Origin: Plantago major
Lineage: Eukaryota; Streptophyta; Magnoliopsida; Lamiales; Plantaginaceae
DNA: 64,000 nt
Assembly (NCBI GenBank): GCA_026545765.1
Contig: CM048844.1
Location: 59,492,932-59,556,931 of the forward strand
Reading direction: 5' to 3'
The first letter of the stretch is position 1, and each line of letters opens with the position of its first letter. The translations under genes and the position numbers were made by a program. The notes under the pieces were generated by a model. It saw only the letters and a program-made list of their open reading frames with translations. It was not told where the DNA came from and did not search any database. Positions 11,401-22,560 of the stretch are shown here, piece after piece.

Positions 11401-12048
11401 AGGATTTCAAAGTTTACCTGGATGTTTGATTTTGTGGTTACTCTCCCACATTTCTTTTACAACCTTGTCAATTGCCAGCTTTAGTTTAGCAGGTCATCAT
11501 TATGTACAAAGTCCTATAAGGTTTTCCGAAAACTGATTTCAGTCTTCAGTTTGATGAAATTAAGATCTGCAGCCTGTTGGATTTTATAATTGAATTACAT
11601 GATTACATCTGAATGTTGATAGAAGTTATCCTTCGGCAATGATATAGGGGGCTACTGTCCCTAAATGTAAGGCAATATCCGTCTGTGTACTTTTACCTTT
11701 TATCACCTTTGGAGCAATGATTGATGATGATTTGGTGTGCTAACCTAACCATGTTGTGCGTATGACAGAGGCGGCTTCCTATGCTGTGAAAAGGAATCAA
11801 ACCAAGAAAAGGAAAGTTGTTGACCGTCGTGCCTCCAAGAGTCGCAAGATCAGGTAAGTAGGCCATGTTATTCACATAGGCTTCGCTAATTTTGTTTCAC
11901 TTGCCAGTTTATATGACCTAACCTTCAAAAATCCTCCAGGTATCACATTCACGAAAAAATAGTAAACTTTATGGCGCCTAGACCCGCAGATATCCCTCCC
12001 CATGCCCCTCAGTTATTCGCAAACATATTTGGCCTTAGAAGCAAGTAA
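8438..12048 (+). CDS. AATF: AATF/BFR2-like ribosome biogenesis protein, copy 1 (13 coding exons)
   Basis: Exons 8438-8527, 8615-8763, 8897-8969, 9193-9267, 9354-9464, 9592-9634, 10009-10081, 10437-10539, 10617-10712, 10848-10880, 11193-11289, 11769-11853 and 11940-12048 join in frame at GT-AG introns to give 378 residues. The N-terminus is acidic and has a Glu/Lys coiled-coil-like stretch. The middle (LQKAFTSCNRLPQ ... SSKKTLNSILELQQ) matches the AATF/Che-1 domain. SIDKWQRKTQLTTGAAA, DDSEFYQQLLKEF and the KKRKVVDRRASKSRKIRY block up to FGLRSK match the C-terminal TRAUB domain. Family members (yeast Bfr2, animal AATF) act in the nucleolus in small-subunit processome assembly and 18S rRNA maturation. 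The start ATG follows a leader intron ending TTTAG. Intron 1 begins GTATAG, so its retention would stop translation at once. The product is somewhat shorter than I expect for the family, mostly at the acidic N-terminus. It appears intact. Confidence 0.9.
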
Positions 12049-12222
12049 GAAAGCCTTCTTCAGCAGCGTGCTTTTGCCGGAAGTATTCTGCACAATTTTG
12101 AATGCTTGCAAAAACAAAACTGTATCAGTGGTTGTGTTGTAACTGTGTTTGATTGATGAATGCTATGGTGACGCATTATTAAAATATACTATACTATAAA
12201 CTAGAATCATCAAGTTTTGTGG

Positions 12223-12631
12223 CAGTGTTGTCAATCCCGGCGAAATCCCGCGCGATCCCGCTATCCCGGTGCGTTTTGGCACCTGGGTGGGATTGACATG
12301 CCCATCCCGGGAAACATAGCATCCCGGGCAAATCTCGGAAATTCTGGGCGGGATTGCGGCCGGGATCCCGGATTTCCCGGACGGGATGTTAAAGTTTGGG
12401 GTAAAATGGTCATTTACCCCAATTAAAACATAATACAGTAGCAAATATACAAAGTTCAAACCCATTTTTCTTTAGTTTCTGGCTTTATGCCTGTTATTGA
12501 GTTATTTCTAAGCTTTTATGTTTATGTTTTGATGTATTTTATATCATATATTTAACTTGATGTCCGGTCATTCGGTAGCGATTCCAGATTTTTTGGTGGG
12601 TGCGGCGACGGATCCGAGATTAACAACACTG
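12223..12631. mobile_element. hAT-type MITE downstream of AATF-like copy 1
   Basis: The terminal inverted repeats are CAGTGTTGTCAATCCCGG and, on the other strand, CAGTGTTGTTAATCTCGG. They are flanked by an exact 8-bp target duplication TTTTGTGG (12215-12222 and 12632-12639). The interior is rich in GATCCCGG-type repeats. No transposase is present. It lies about 175 bp beyond the stop codon and may form part of the 3' end of the transcript. Confidence 0.9.
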
Positions 12632-13560
12632 TTTTGTGGTAATTATATGCATTATTGTTTGGACATAACAAAAAGACTACTACTGATTTGATACACAGAT
12701 TTGTATGCTACTACGGAAAACGTAGCTACAGACTACAATGCAGAAAATGCAACTGATTTTCAATCGACTCCCTTTCTAGAACATGAATGGTTGTTGATCC
12801 CTGAGACATCACATCGAATAAATAAATCCCCGAGCTAATGAATTAGTATCAAATCCTGTGGGTTATATATAAATGAGTGAAACTCCAGCTTTTTTTTTTA
12901 TGGTGTGAGAGGTACACTCACGGTAAGGTGTGATTGGGGTTCTTTACTTTTTTATTATCCAAGTTAATAAAAAAATGTGTGCAATATTCATTATATACTT
13001 ATAAAGTGAAAACAATACCCCTCGACTTTAATTGGAAAAATTCCCGTTTGGTTTTATATGTTTACAACTATGTCCATTTGGTCCTGTAAGTTTTTCATTG
13101 CCACTTCAGCTCCAATCTTCCATGGCAATGTGAACTTTTTTAAAAAAGTTTTTTTTTTAATTTTTTTTTAAATTACAAGGTTAATCCTTGGATAATTAAG
13201 TGTTACATTCAATTGAACTAATTTTAAAAAAATTAAATTTACCCAATAATTATTTGGAAACTTTCTAGGTTCGAATTGTTTATAAAAGAGCCCACAAAAA
13301 AGTATGTTTGGTCACCCAAAATTCGATATTTGAACAAGGGTAAAAATGATATTTCTAGCTTTTAGTTTGAGAAAAGTTAAATTCGTGGTCTTATATGTAA
13401 TTAAATTCATCTAAGAAGGTATTAACATGTTATTATTTGTCTAATAGGGATCCATATGTAATTAGAAAAATCTACTAAGGAGTCCAAATGTAATGCACCT
13501 AAATTTGAAACACAATTTTAGTGAAAAGATAAAAGGAATGACAAAATATAAAAAAATGTA

Positions 13561-13964
13561 CTCCCTCTGTCCCGGAGAACTTAATACATTAGGGTTGACG
13601 TGTAATTTTATGCGAAAAGTTAAAGTAATGATAAAGTATGCAAAAAGTGGACAAAGGTGTACTTTGAGTGACAAAATGTATAATTTGTGTGTAAAGTTGA
13701 GATTGTTTATTACTCCTTACGTTTCTATAAGAGTGAAACAATTTTTGTTTGTACAATTTTTAAGAAAAGTGTGTGGTCCCCAAAAAGTATGTGGTTAAGA
13801 AAGAGTTTGAGATATTAATCGAGTGAAAAAGTACACGTGGGCTAAAAAATGTGTGGTTAAAAATGAATTGTATTATGGAAGTAATTTCCATAAAAGTAAA
13901 TGTAACACTTTTAGTGAAACGTTCAAAACGGAAAATTGTTACACTTTTAGTGAAACGGAGGGAG
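13561..13964. mobile_element. Stowaway-like MITE, copy 1
   Basis: 404 bp with ends CTCCCTCTGTCCCGG and, inverted, CTCCCTCCGTTTCAC, flanked by TA on both sides. This matches the Tc1/mariner-type (Stowaway) MITE pattern. Open frames inside come from the element and are not genes. Confidence 0.75.
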
Positions 13965-14317
13965 TATTTGTAAGGTGTGCGGTAGCTTCACTTTTTAGTA
14001 ATGTATGAAATTCTGTTGGAGAATTAAAAGTGACAAATGTATGAAGTTCAGCTGTACGCAAAGTAAAATGTGTATTAAAAGTGATAAAATGTAAGGTTAA
14101 GATTTCTTATAATGTGTTCGGCGTGGAATAACTTTTATATTTAGTAACATAAAGTTCAGTGGATCAGTTAAAATTGATAAATGTATGAAATTATACGTAA
14201 CTTGGAGTACATTAGTAAAAGGGAAAAAACAGCACCCAACGCATAAAACCAGTATCCTGGTTTTGATTCTTCAACCTATTAAACGGATTGCTTTGTTTAT
14301 TGTTAGGTAGTTTGGTA

Positions 14318-14320
<3 letters not shown>

Positions 14321-14373
<53 letters not shown>
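14321..14373. repeat. (TA)n microsatellite at duplication and Helitron boundary
   Basis: About 26 TA units. It is the right limit of duplication copy 1. The Helitron 3' end begins immediately after it, consistent with Helitron insertion between A and T. Confidence 0.95.
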
Positions 14374-14374
<1 letters not shown>

Positions 14375-15930
14375 TAGTCAATGGCCCGTCGATACTCAAC
14401 AGGGCATGCAGAGCAAACTCAAAATACGAAATGAATATGTTGTTGAATAACATGTAGATTGTCATAAATACTTCTAAAAAAGGTGCCTAATGTCAATTAG
14501 TGAAATTGAACATGAACACATTTATACTGTAGTCGGTGTTAAAATCATTTTATAGACAAAATATCTCTTAATTTGTCAAACATGGTTATAAACCATGTTG
14601 GTTGTCGTGTGATATGTTTTAGTACCATTTTCGTCGCAAGTCAATACCTTCAATCCCTTCCTCCTGGTAATTCTAGAGAAAGCATCAATAACCGACCATG
14701 GTTGAATACTGGTGAGGGAGGTAGAGCCTGATGTGTGAGAGAGATTGCCAATGACTCTTGTTTTTTGTCATGGCAAAATAGACGATATGGGGAACTATCT
14801 CCTATCAAAATTGATAGGAAACTTCGTCTTGACGGATGGGTTCATCATTACAATTGGAATGAAAACCTTTTGGTCTGCGTTGATTACAAATATTATATTT
14901 GGCTCAATGATATGCTTCCTAAGATTAGTAACTATGCGCCTTGTGCCTCTATTGAAAGTACCGGAAGTTATTTTATTTGTAATTTTATCCATTAAAATTT
15001 TAAAATTGCAATGTGACAAATTTTGCTTAATTAAGCTGCCATGTGTCACAAGGGTACATTATATGTGACTAAAGTTGATTTAAGGTACTAAAATTTGATT
15101 GTGACAACAAAAGGTACCAAAAAGCGAAATGTAACAACCTGAGATACTTTTTATGGATTTTTCCCGCAGCAAGAGTGATGCAATATCACTTGATGCGACT
15201 GGAAATATTGTATCTCTTCTGGCATGCAAGCCAGAACACAACATCCTCCAAATAAAAGTCTTACCAGTACCACCGTAGCCATATACAACAACACTCCACC
15301 TCTGCCCCTGTCAACTGCATTCATAATCTTATCATAAATTTTACGGTGTGCTCGCTACCAAACTTGGGTACAAATTCATTTAATTATGATCTCATGGCAT
15401 CTCTGACATATGACATCTCATCAACTATAAATTGTTTCGTGGCATTGTCAGTTACAGACTCATCTGACATTGGCATGGACTAAAAAAAACCAAGACTGCT
15501 GCAATTTGCTTTCAATATCTTCTCAATTTCAAGCAACGCTACGTACGTTATGGATTTGTTCATCTTTAAGCCTCAAACCTGAATCGCAAAATAAATTGAA
15601 ATAATAAATAAGTAAATGCATACTATCATTTTAGTATTTTGATAAAATATAAAATCTACTAACAAATTACCTGGATTATGAGACTTTTTTTTTTGCTGGT
15701 TGTATAGAATGTCCTCAGATAAGAAATTACATGTCTTCCTCCATACCTCCTCTGGTCTTGCCATGCTTCGTGAAAGAAGAAGCATCGTAAAAAGATGACA
15801 TAGGAAACATTCTGATCCCAACGACTTGCCTCAGTAATTCCACCGACATACTCTTCGTCATCTATTAGTAGACCTAAAACCCCACATGAGTCCTTGCAGG
15901 TCTTGTAAACAACACCGTCCAGTGTTCTAG

Positions 15931-17103
15931 CACTACAAGAATCCATCCGTAACGGGACGGAAAGGGGCGACGGATTTTATCCGTCGCCCCTGTAGCGACG
16001 GATCGCTACTTGGGGCGACGGATTCTATCCGTCGCCGTCATGCACGACATATAGGTTATCCGTCGCTCTGTAGCGACGGATAAAATTATCCGTCGCTACA
16101 GAGCGTTGACCAAAATTAAAAAAAAAAAAAAAAAAATTTTAGCGACGGATAGATCTATCCGTCGCTAAAAATAGCGACGGATAAATCTATCCGTCGCTAT
16201 GTAGCGACGGATAGATTTATCCGTCGCTACAAGGCCGGAAAATTAAAAAAAAAAAAAAAATTAGCGACGGATAGATCTAGATCTATCCGTCGCTAAAAAC
16301 CTAAAAAAAATATAATATATCTCCTCCCCCACCGCCGTTTCTCCACTACTTCTCTCTCCTCCTCCCACCACCACCTTTCTCCTCCCACCACCACCATCCT
16401 CCACCACCACCATCTCCTCCCACCACCACCATCCTCCACCACCACCATCTCCTCCACCACCTTTCTCCTCCCACCACCACCATCCTCCACCACCACCTTT
16501 CTCCTCCCACCACCACCATCCTCCACCACCACCTCCTTTCCTCCACCACCATCTCACCACCACCACCACCACCTCTCTCCTCCCACCACCACCACCCTGC
16601 CACCACCACCATCCTCCACCACCACCACTGCCACCACCGCCTTTCCACCACCAAACTACACCACCCCCCACTCCACCACCACCACCTCAATACACCCACC
16701 ACCACCGCACCACCACCCTGCCACCACCACCATCTCCTCCACCACCACCACCCTGCCACCACCACCATCTCCTCCACCACCACCACCACCCTTCCACCAC
16801 CACCACCGCACCACCACTGCCACCACCGCACCACCACTGCCGGAATTAATCCGTATACGAATATAAAAATTGTGATATGATTTTATTTTTTAAAAAATGG
16901 GGCGACGGATAGATCTATCCGTCGCCCATAATTATTTTTTTTAAAAAAGGTCAATCCGTCAATCTGTCATGAATTGGACGACGACGGATTTTATCCGTCA
17001 CAGCTTCAGGGGGCGGCGGATTTTCTATCCGTCGCCGATCCGTCAGAGGCGACGGATATTGAACTGCAGACGGATCTATCCGCTCACATGCATTTTTGTA
17101 GTG
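15931..17103. mobile_element. CACTA (En/Spm-type) non-autonomous element
   Basis: It begins CACTACAAGAATCC and ends TTTTTGTAGTG (inverted CACTACAAAAA), with a 3-bp target duplication TAG at 15928-15930 and 17104-17106. Subterminal regions carry many direct and inverted copies of a GCGACGGAT(A) motif, as expected for transposase-binding repeats of this class. No transposase is encoded. It sits inside the Helitron helicase gene. Confidence 0.92.
16325..16840. repeat. (CCA)n/(CCTCCA)n low-complexity core of CACTA element
   Basis: About 500 bp of almost pure CCACCACCATCCT-type sequence. Open frames here encode poly-Gly/Trp/Val on the minus strand and are not genes. Confidence 0.9.
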
Positions 17104-17775
17104 TAGTATACTGATAACATGTTGCGCCTCTAACATGATTTTACATAAGTCGCATATAGTACATGGTTTCATATGCCATCGACACATTATATACTTCCAA
17201 CAACTTGTGACTTCGTTTTCCTACGGGACCACTTCTTCTGTCCATCCTTCCAGCAATACTCATGGGGTAACTCAGGATACATCAATTTTCTAGATTCCGG
17301 GTCTACCTTGTTCAGCTCAAACGATTCAAGAAACTTTGACTGATTCACTGAAGGCTTATCAAGAAGATCAAATATCTCCATCTCTAAATGGTACCCCATG
17401 CTCATCCTCTAGATGAAATGGTAAGCGCTCAACAACAGGTATCCTATGATGTATCTTGAATTCAAAAAATCTCCATATTGCCTCAAATGTCAAACGCATC
17501 TGACAATCAGTATGCCTATTAATCTCATCATTATTATTTTTGTCGATGAACGTAACACCCGCTCTGTCACTTTCCTTACAGATGTACTTGAACAAATATT
17601 GCATTGAAGCCCCACCATTATAGTATTCAACGTATATGTGAGATTGATACTTCAATAGCAATTGAGCATTGTATGGGACACCAAATCTATTTAAAAATTT
17701 CAATACATATATTAAGCTTGGCAGCATATAAACCAAGATTTACGACAATAAAATAGAAATAATCTTTAATTAATA

Positions 17776-18037
17776 CTCCCTCCGTCCCGCTTATATAGGT
17801 CACAAACTTTTCAGCGTTGTTCTTAAGACGATCAATAATTTATTGTTTGTTGGTGGAGAGATAAATGATAAAGAATGGAGAAAGTATGAAAGATAAGAGA
17901 GAAAAATGATAAAGAATGCGAAAAGTATAAGATAGCGGGGTTAGAGGGGTTTACTTTTTTACTATTTTAGGAAGTGGCCAAAATTAGTGGGACGTCCAAA
18001 AAAGGAATAGTTATATTTTTTTACGGGACGGAGGGAG
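17776..18037. mobile_element. Stowaway-like MITE within Helitron
   Basis: 262 bp, ends CTCCCTCCGTCCCG and inverted CTCCCTCCGTCCCG (perfect), flanked by TA. It lies between two Rep fragments of the Helitron. Confidence 0.9.
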
Positions 18038-19200
18038 TATAAATTTCACCTGTTGTCAAGCTAAACTCCATTCTTATCGACGGTGACACATGTCCCTTCT
18101 TCTGTATATGTGATATCCAGTATCGTCAACAAAGGTATTTTCACTATGGCTCTTTGTAAAATGTTTTGAGCACATGTTGTCTTCCATGCATGGAGAAGTA
18201 GGTTTAGCTCGGCCACATGGTCCCTTCATGTGGTTTGACACCACCCCGTACAATTCCGGATTAGTATCCTTGCCTGACAACTCCGCACATATGTAGTCAT
18301 CAATGTTTTGTTTAATCTTTGCCTCATCCGCCTTATTCAGAAATACCAAAATATGAACGTACGAAAGGCTTCGCTTTTGGAACTCAACGGTGCATATGAC
18401 TAAAAATATTGAAAGAAGTAGTTATTATAAAGCATTTCTAGATTTTATATAACATAAACATATAGAGACAACAAAATACCAACTTACGTGCTTTTGAGTT
18501 TCCAAACAGATGCCCATCCTTTATATCCTTGACCAACTCATCGAGTTTCACCTTGATGACTCGACATATGATATCAGGCGTGTCTTCCGGTCTCAACTCT
18601 CAACCCAAGACTCTCAAGATACACGGATATCCTGCCATCTTTGGGTTGCATGTCAATGTTATGAACATGCACAAATATCCTGCCCACTTGCATATAGCCA
18701 TAGAATCCTTCAGCACACTTTGGTACTATCTAGCACCCCCTGGAAAAGATGATGGAGGTATGAAGAGACTATCACATGATGAAGGAACATAATCACAATT
18801 ATCAACTTGTTGGCAATCTTATTATAAGACTCGTATCTAAGCTATGGTTGATAGTGACGAATCCATTGAAATCTCTGAGACTCCATCATCATGTAGGAAC
18901 CAACAATAAATTATTGAAACAACCTCCTGCCAAGTATAAGCTGATGACCTTCTCCCTTCTTGTATTGAATTCTGAATGCTAAGAATTGCCTAAGTGTGAG
19001 ATTTGGCCTCTTATTGTATGTTGTTCTGGGTATATCTGTACACCAACCATCTTTTTCATAGACGAACAATAGTGGGTGATGAAGAGGAAGGTAGCATAGA
19101 AGAAATTCATTATTCATTTATCCTATGCAAAAATCTAGTCGACTTCACCTCAACCACACCCTCTCATGCCTCACATTCTCAATGTCTCCTTCAATAATGG

Positions 19201-20171
19201 AAGCAATTTCTGATGCAGTAGGCAAATTATAGGTCGTCCATCATTTGACATAAAAAAAGATCTCATTGGTTTATGAATTGACAACATGATGATGCATGTG
19301 GTGTCATTTGAAATATATATGTTGATCCTCCACCTATCGTAAATATGAAAGCAATTTCTATTACAAATGGAATTATTTAATTAATTATACTAACACAAAT
19401 TTTGATGTGTAAAAACTTGAACATACCAGGAGAAAAACAACTCAATGGATGAAAAGGTGTATGATACATTATACTTGTCGGACTTACACCTGCACAATTT
19501 TGTATCTTTAATAATCAATATACTGACCTAATATTGAATTTCAATATTTAGTATAGAAAACAACTTTATAAATTGTTAATATGAATTTTAAGCACATATG
19601 AAATCTTAATATCGTTGGGGAGATTGATTGTTTGACCAAAAGAACGAACTATCCTTACTAAGCTTGGAGCTCCATCTAGCTATAATGGTACCGCTGGTAT
19701 ATAATCTTTATTGAAATGATGGTGTTACACATGGAATGCCTCCAGGTAAAGGAACTAATATGACAAAAAAAACGTGGATCATTCATAGATGCAAACTTAA
19801 TTTCCACTAATTTTATACTAATACATCTCTACAATATAAAAAAATTATCCAATAAAACTCACAATTAGTAACGTTTGAAAATGGAGACCTTAGATTAAAG
19901 TCTACATTAGGAGTTTGCATATGAGGTTGGCCCTGATATGATAGTCACATTTTTATTTTCTTTGTTTTATTTTCCATTTCAAATTATATAATTGGGCCTT
20001 CTCTCCTCAAGTAGTTGCAGAATAAATGAATAATTTGCAATAATAAAAGACGATTTCTAATGAAAAGTATAAATCGGATAATACTAACATAACATGCATA
20101 AATTCAAAATAATATTCATTATGATAATCAAATATGACAAAATTCAATGTAAAATGATGTTACATGAAGTA
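19201..20171. other. AT-rich stretch upstream of Helitron Rep; no gene recognised
   Basis: No domain or terminal repeat is recognised. It may belong to the Helitron 5' region because it directly precedes the Rep fragments, but no end motif supports that. Confidence 0.3.
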
Positions 20172-20432
20172 TTCTACTTCCACCCGTCCTGGGTATAGCT
20201 TTCCACTTTGACTTTTGCGAATAAACTTTTACAACTTGATTATAATTAATCTTAATCATAAATGTAAAATGTTCAAATTTTTTATATAATGAAACTTCAG
20301 GGACTAAATTTTCATTATATAATTTAACTGAACATTTTACATTTTTGGTTTAAGATTAAATTGTATATAGTCAAAAAAGCTTGACTGCAAAAAGTCAAAG
20401 TGGGAAGCTATTCCCGGGAGGAGGAAGTAGAA
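20172..20432. mobile_element. MITE with 40-bp inverted ends (TA target)
   Basis: 261 bp, with imperfect inverted ends beginning TTCTACTTCC and continuing through GGGTATAGCTTTCCACTTTGA on the left arm and its counterpart on the right. TA flanks both sides. The internal sequence is palindrome-like and non-coding. It resembles a Tc1/mariner-type MITE but is a different family from the Stowaway-like copies elsewhere in the window. Confidence 0.7.
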
Positions 20433-20519
20433 TAATATGAATTTAACAAACTAAAAGTTAAACATAACATAGTATCTATAACAATATTGAAAATTCACTT
20501 TGTTTAATTTAGATCGCCT

Positions 20520-21740
20520 AAATTCTATATGTCAAAACGTGGCTCCGATACAATGCTCCTAAGGCCATCTTAGTAGGGGCATCAATCTTCTTAAACCTTG
20601 CACCTTGCCTAAATCTTCTATGAGTGAACAATCAAGCTTTCTAATGAATTCAACATTTGGCTAGAGTAAATATGAATTTTTAAGACTCCTGAAAGTATAT
20701 CTACACATAGGATTACTTTTAACAATTTTTAACCCCCATCTCCTGGTAAAAACATCATATTCGCCAGTTTCAATTTGGTGAATGTACTGTAAATATGCTC
20801 ATTGAGACTTCACTTTGTTAAAGAACTCTTCAAGACTCTTATCGTGACGCATCTTTGTGTTTCGAAAATAAGTTTCGATTCTAGACAATATAATATACTT
20901 ATTTAAAAGAGTTAGTATGAAATAATGAAAGCAAGTACATTAATAAGCTATAATATTTCATATAATGCTTTGCACAGTTCGGAGGAATTTTATGGAATCC
21001 ACTCCTCAATAATCCATAGGGCAGCCGTTTCATGCAAGCTTCCCTCCCAACTTGTATCTACACGTTGTAAGATATAAAAACCCTCCAAGTGTTTCCATTG
21101 TCTCTTGAAGCAAGCCAAGTCCCTCATTTCTATATTCAACTTTATCATACATAAGTCGGAATAAGTAACGTGCGTGCTTGGAGTCTTGGTGTTTACATTC
21201 TATCATTTTACTGAAGTATTCTCAATTGAGTCAACACGCTTATGTTCAAAAAAATTGTCCTACATATAAATGTTATATGCTTCAATTAGTAAACTAATAT
21301 ATATTTTAAAATAAATATTTAATCACAGCGGCCAATATCTAGGTTAGAGATTACCACCAATAGCTGATAATACATCTCGGGAATGACAGCAAATGTGCAA
21401 TTCACAGTGAATAGATATTCTCGGGAAGTGGCTCGTCCCCAAGGATCGGTAGGCGTTCCATCTAAGTTTACATGTTTCAAGAAATCGGTTTCTAATGTGG
21501 TAATTTTGCTAAACCTCGTATTGATGAATCAGTATTGAAAAAAATATTGAATTTAGAAAAATATTTCAATTTAGTGTATGAGCAATGAAACTATGTATTA
21601 AAAATATTGTGAGCTAACCAGATCAACACGCTTTTTTGCTTCAGCACGTCCTTTTGAGTGTGATGCGATACATAAGTTTCATTTAACGTCCTCACCACAT
21701 TCATTCCAAAAGCGCTATAGTTCCATTTCCTGAAAAATTA
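20520..21740 (-). pseudogene. Unrecognised intron-containing gene relic
   Basis: On the minus strand a series of coding-like blocks is separated by AT-rich intron-like gaps: NYSAFGMNVVRTLNETYVSH (about 21735-21625); TDFLKHVNLDGTPTDPWG and FTVNCTFAVIPEMYY, followed by a GTAATC donor (about 21545-21350); CKHQDSKHARYLFRLMYDK and GLGLLQETMETLGGF (about 21240-20960); and SLEEFFNKVKSQ and YDVFTRRWGLKIVKSNP (about 20860-20660). Several blocks contain single in-frame stops. Amino-acid composition looks like real protein. I do not recognise the family. It lies upstream of the Helitron Rep and could be captured host sequence or a transposon accessory gene. Confidence 0.45.
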
Positions 21741-22560
21741 ATTAAAAAAATATAGGAATTAGGGGGAATTAAAATTTTATGATGAATTAAGTCGAACCAG
21801 TACTTGAATACTTTTGAAGTACCAAACAATTGATGGTCATATATACTACTTCTAAAAAGAAAATTGATTCTCCCTCACAAGAGGTAGTTTTTTTTGTGTA
21901 CTTTTACAATAATAACCTTATCACCTCTTTAAATGGCTGAAGAAGTGACTACTATCTTTAGATGAAATAATCAGAATAGTGGAGGTTAAATTTGTCACTT
22001 TCCAAGGTAAGGAGCAGTTGTAACACCAATAATATACTTTCCGGTTCCACCCTCGATATTCCATCACAAAATGGAGCAGTTAAGGTTGTATATGTAAATT
22101 AACTACCGCACCAATTAAGAATTCTACAACTCCAAATATCCCAATTATCGTGTCCACCTTTATCATTTCAACATGATGTTTGCCCTTCATGATTTCAGAT
22201 TTTCTATTCTCTTTCAATTAACTGTAATTAAGGCTTTAAATTTGACAGATTATTTCATCATATGTACTACTTAAATGTTGATCCATTTTAGCCTGCAGGT
22301 GACGGAAGAAGAAGTGGACTCTAGGTCTTCCATGACTTTGAATATATCTTTTCCAATGATTTAGACAAAGGTGAGATCATATCAAACTGCATATATGTTG
22401 ATTGTATTATTCTAATTCTAAAACTTATGTCATGATCAGGTAACTTACTCGATTGTTCATAATAAATAGTTTTTTTATGATTTTGTAAAAACGTAAACAT
22501 GAAACGTACACGCGGATATCCGCGTGTCAAAGTTGTTTGTTAGAAGAAAAATAAAGGATA
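21741..22560. other. No gene recognised
   Basis: AT-rich sequence without domains, paired ends or long repeats that I could identify. Confidence 0.3.

Larger units (their letters stand above)
8013..14372. repeat. Segmental duplication, copy 1 (6.36 kb)
   Basis: Homologous to 23154-29520 in direct orientation, offset about 15,137-15,147 bases. The gene part differs by only a few single-base indels. Differences are clustered near 11985-12000, 12550-12620, 12810 and 14190. The left breakpoint falls at CGTCTCC close to the acceptor of a leader exon. The right breakpoint is the (TA)n tract. Confidence 0.95.
14374..19200 (-). mobile_element. Helitron, decayed, with nested insertions
   Basis: On the minus strand the element ends in CTAG (14377-14374) followed by T of the (TA)n tract, preceded by a weak GCCC/GGGC hairpin. 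Rep and helicase fragments in the correct order run from about 19200 down to 15165. The 5' TC end was not found, so the true length may reach about 22.5 kb. A CACTA element (15931-17103) and a Stowaway-like MITE (17776-18037) are inserted in it. Sequence between 14400 and 15160 has no recognisable coding content. Confidence 0.75.
15165..19200 (-). pseudogene. Helitron Rep/helicase, multiply broken
   Basis: In order on the minus strand: an N-terminal block with LFVYEKDGWCTDIP and LTLRQFLAFRIQ (about 19117-18911); the Rep region with SMAICKWAGY and TCNPKM (about 18730-18600); PELYGVVSNHM, GPCGRAK and CSKHF (18349-18074); GVPYNAQLLLKYQSHI, YLFKYICKESDR and HHRIPVVERLPFHLE (17736-17368); and WKDGQKKWSRRK (17405-17187). 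After the CACTA insertion come TCKDSCGVLGLLIDD and MARPEEVWRKT (15946-15573), then a Walker A motif GYGGTGKTF at about 15290-15257. The similarity ends at about 15165, so the rest of the helicase (Walker B and later motifs) is missing. Frameshifts, stops and the C-terminal loss make it non-functional. Confidence 0.85.

Noticed and set aside
16261..16837. Gly/Trp/Val-rich open frames as a glycine-rich protein gene
   Set aside because: They translate the (CCA/CCT)n core of a CACTA element in several frames at once. There is no start context or signal peptide.
18510..19197. Plus-strand frames of 64-87 residues in the Helitron
   Set aside because: They are antisense to Rep fragments that match the Helitron family on the minus strand.
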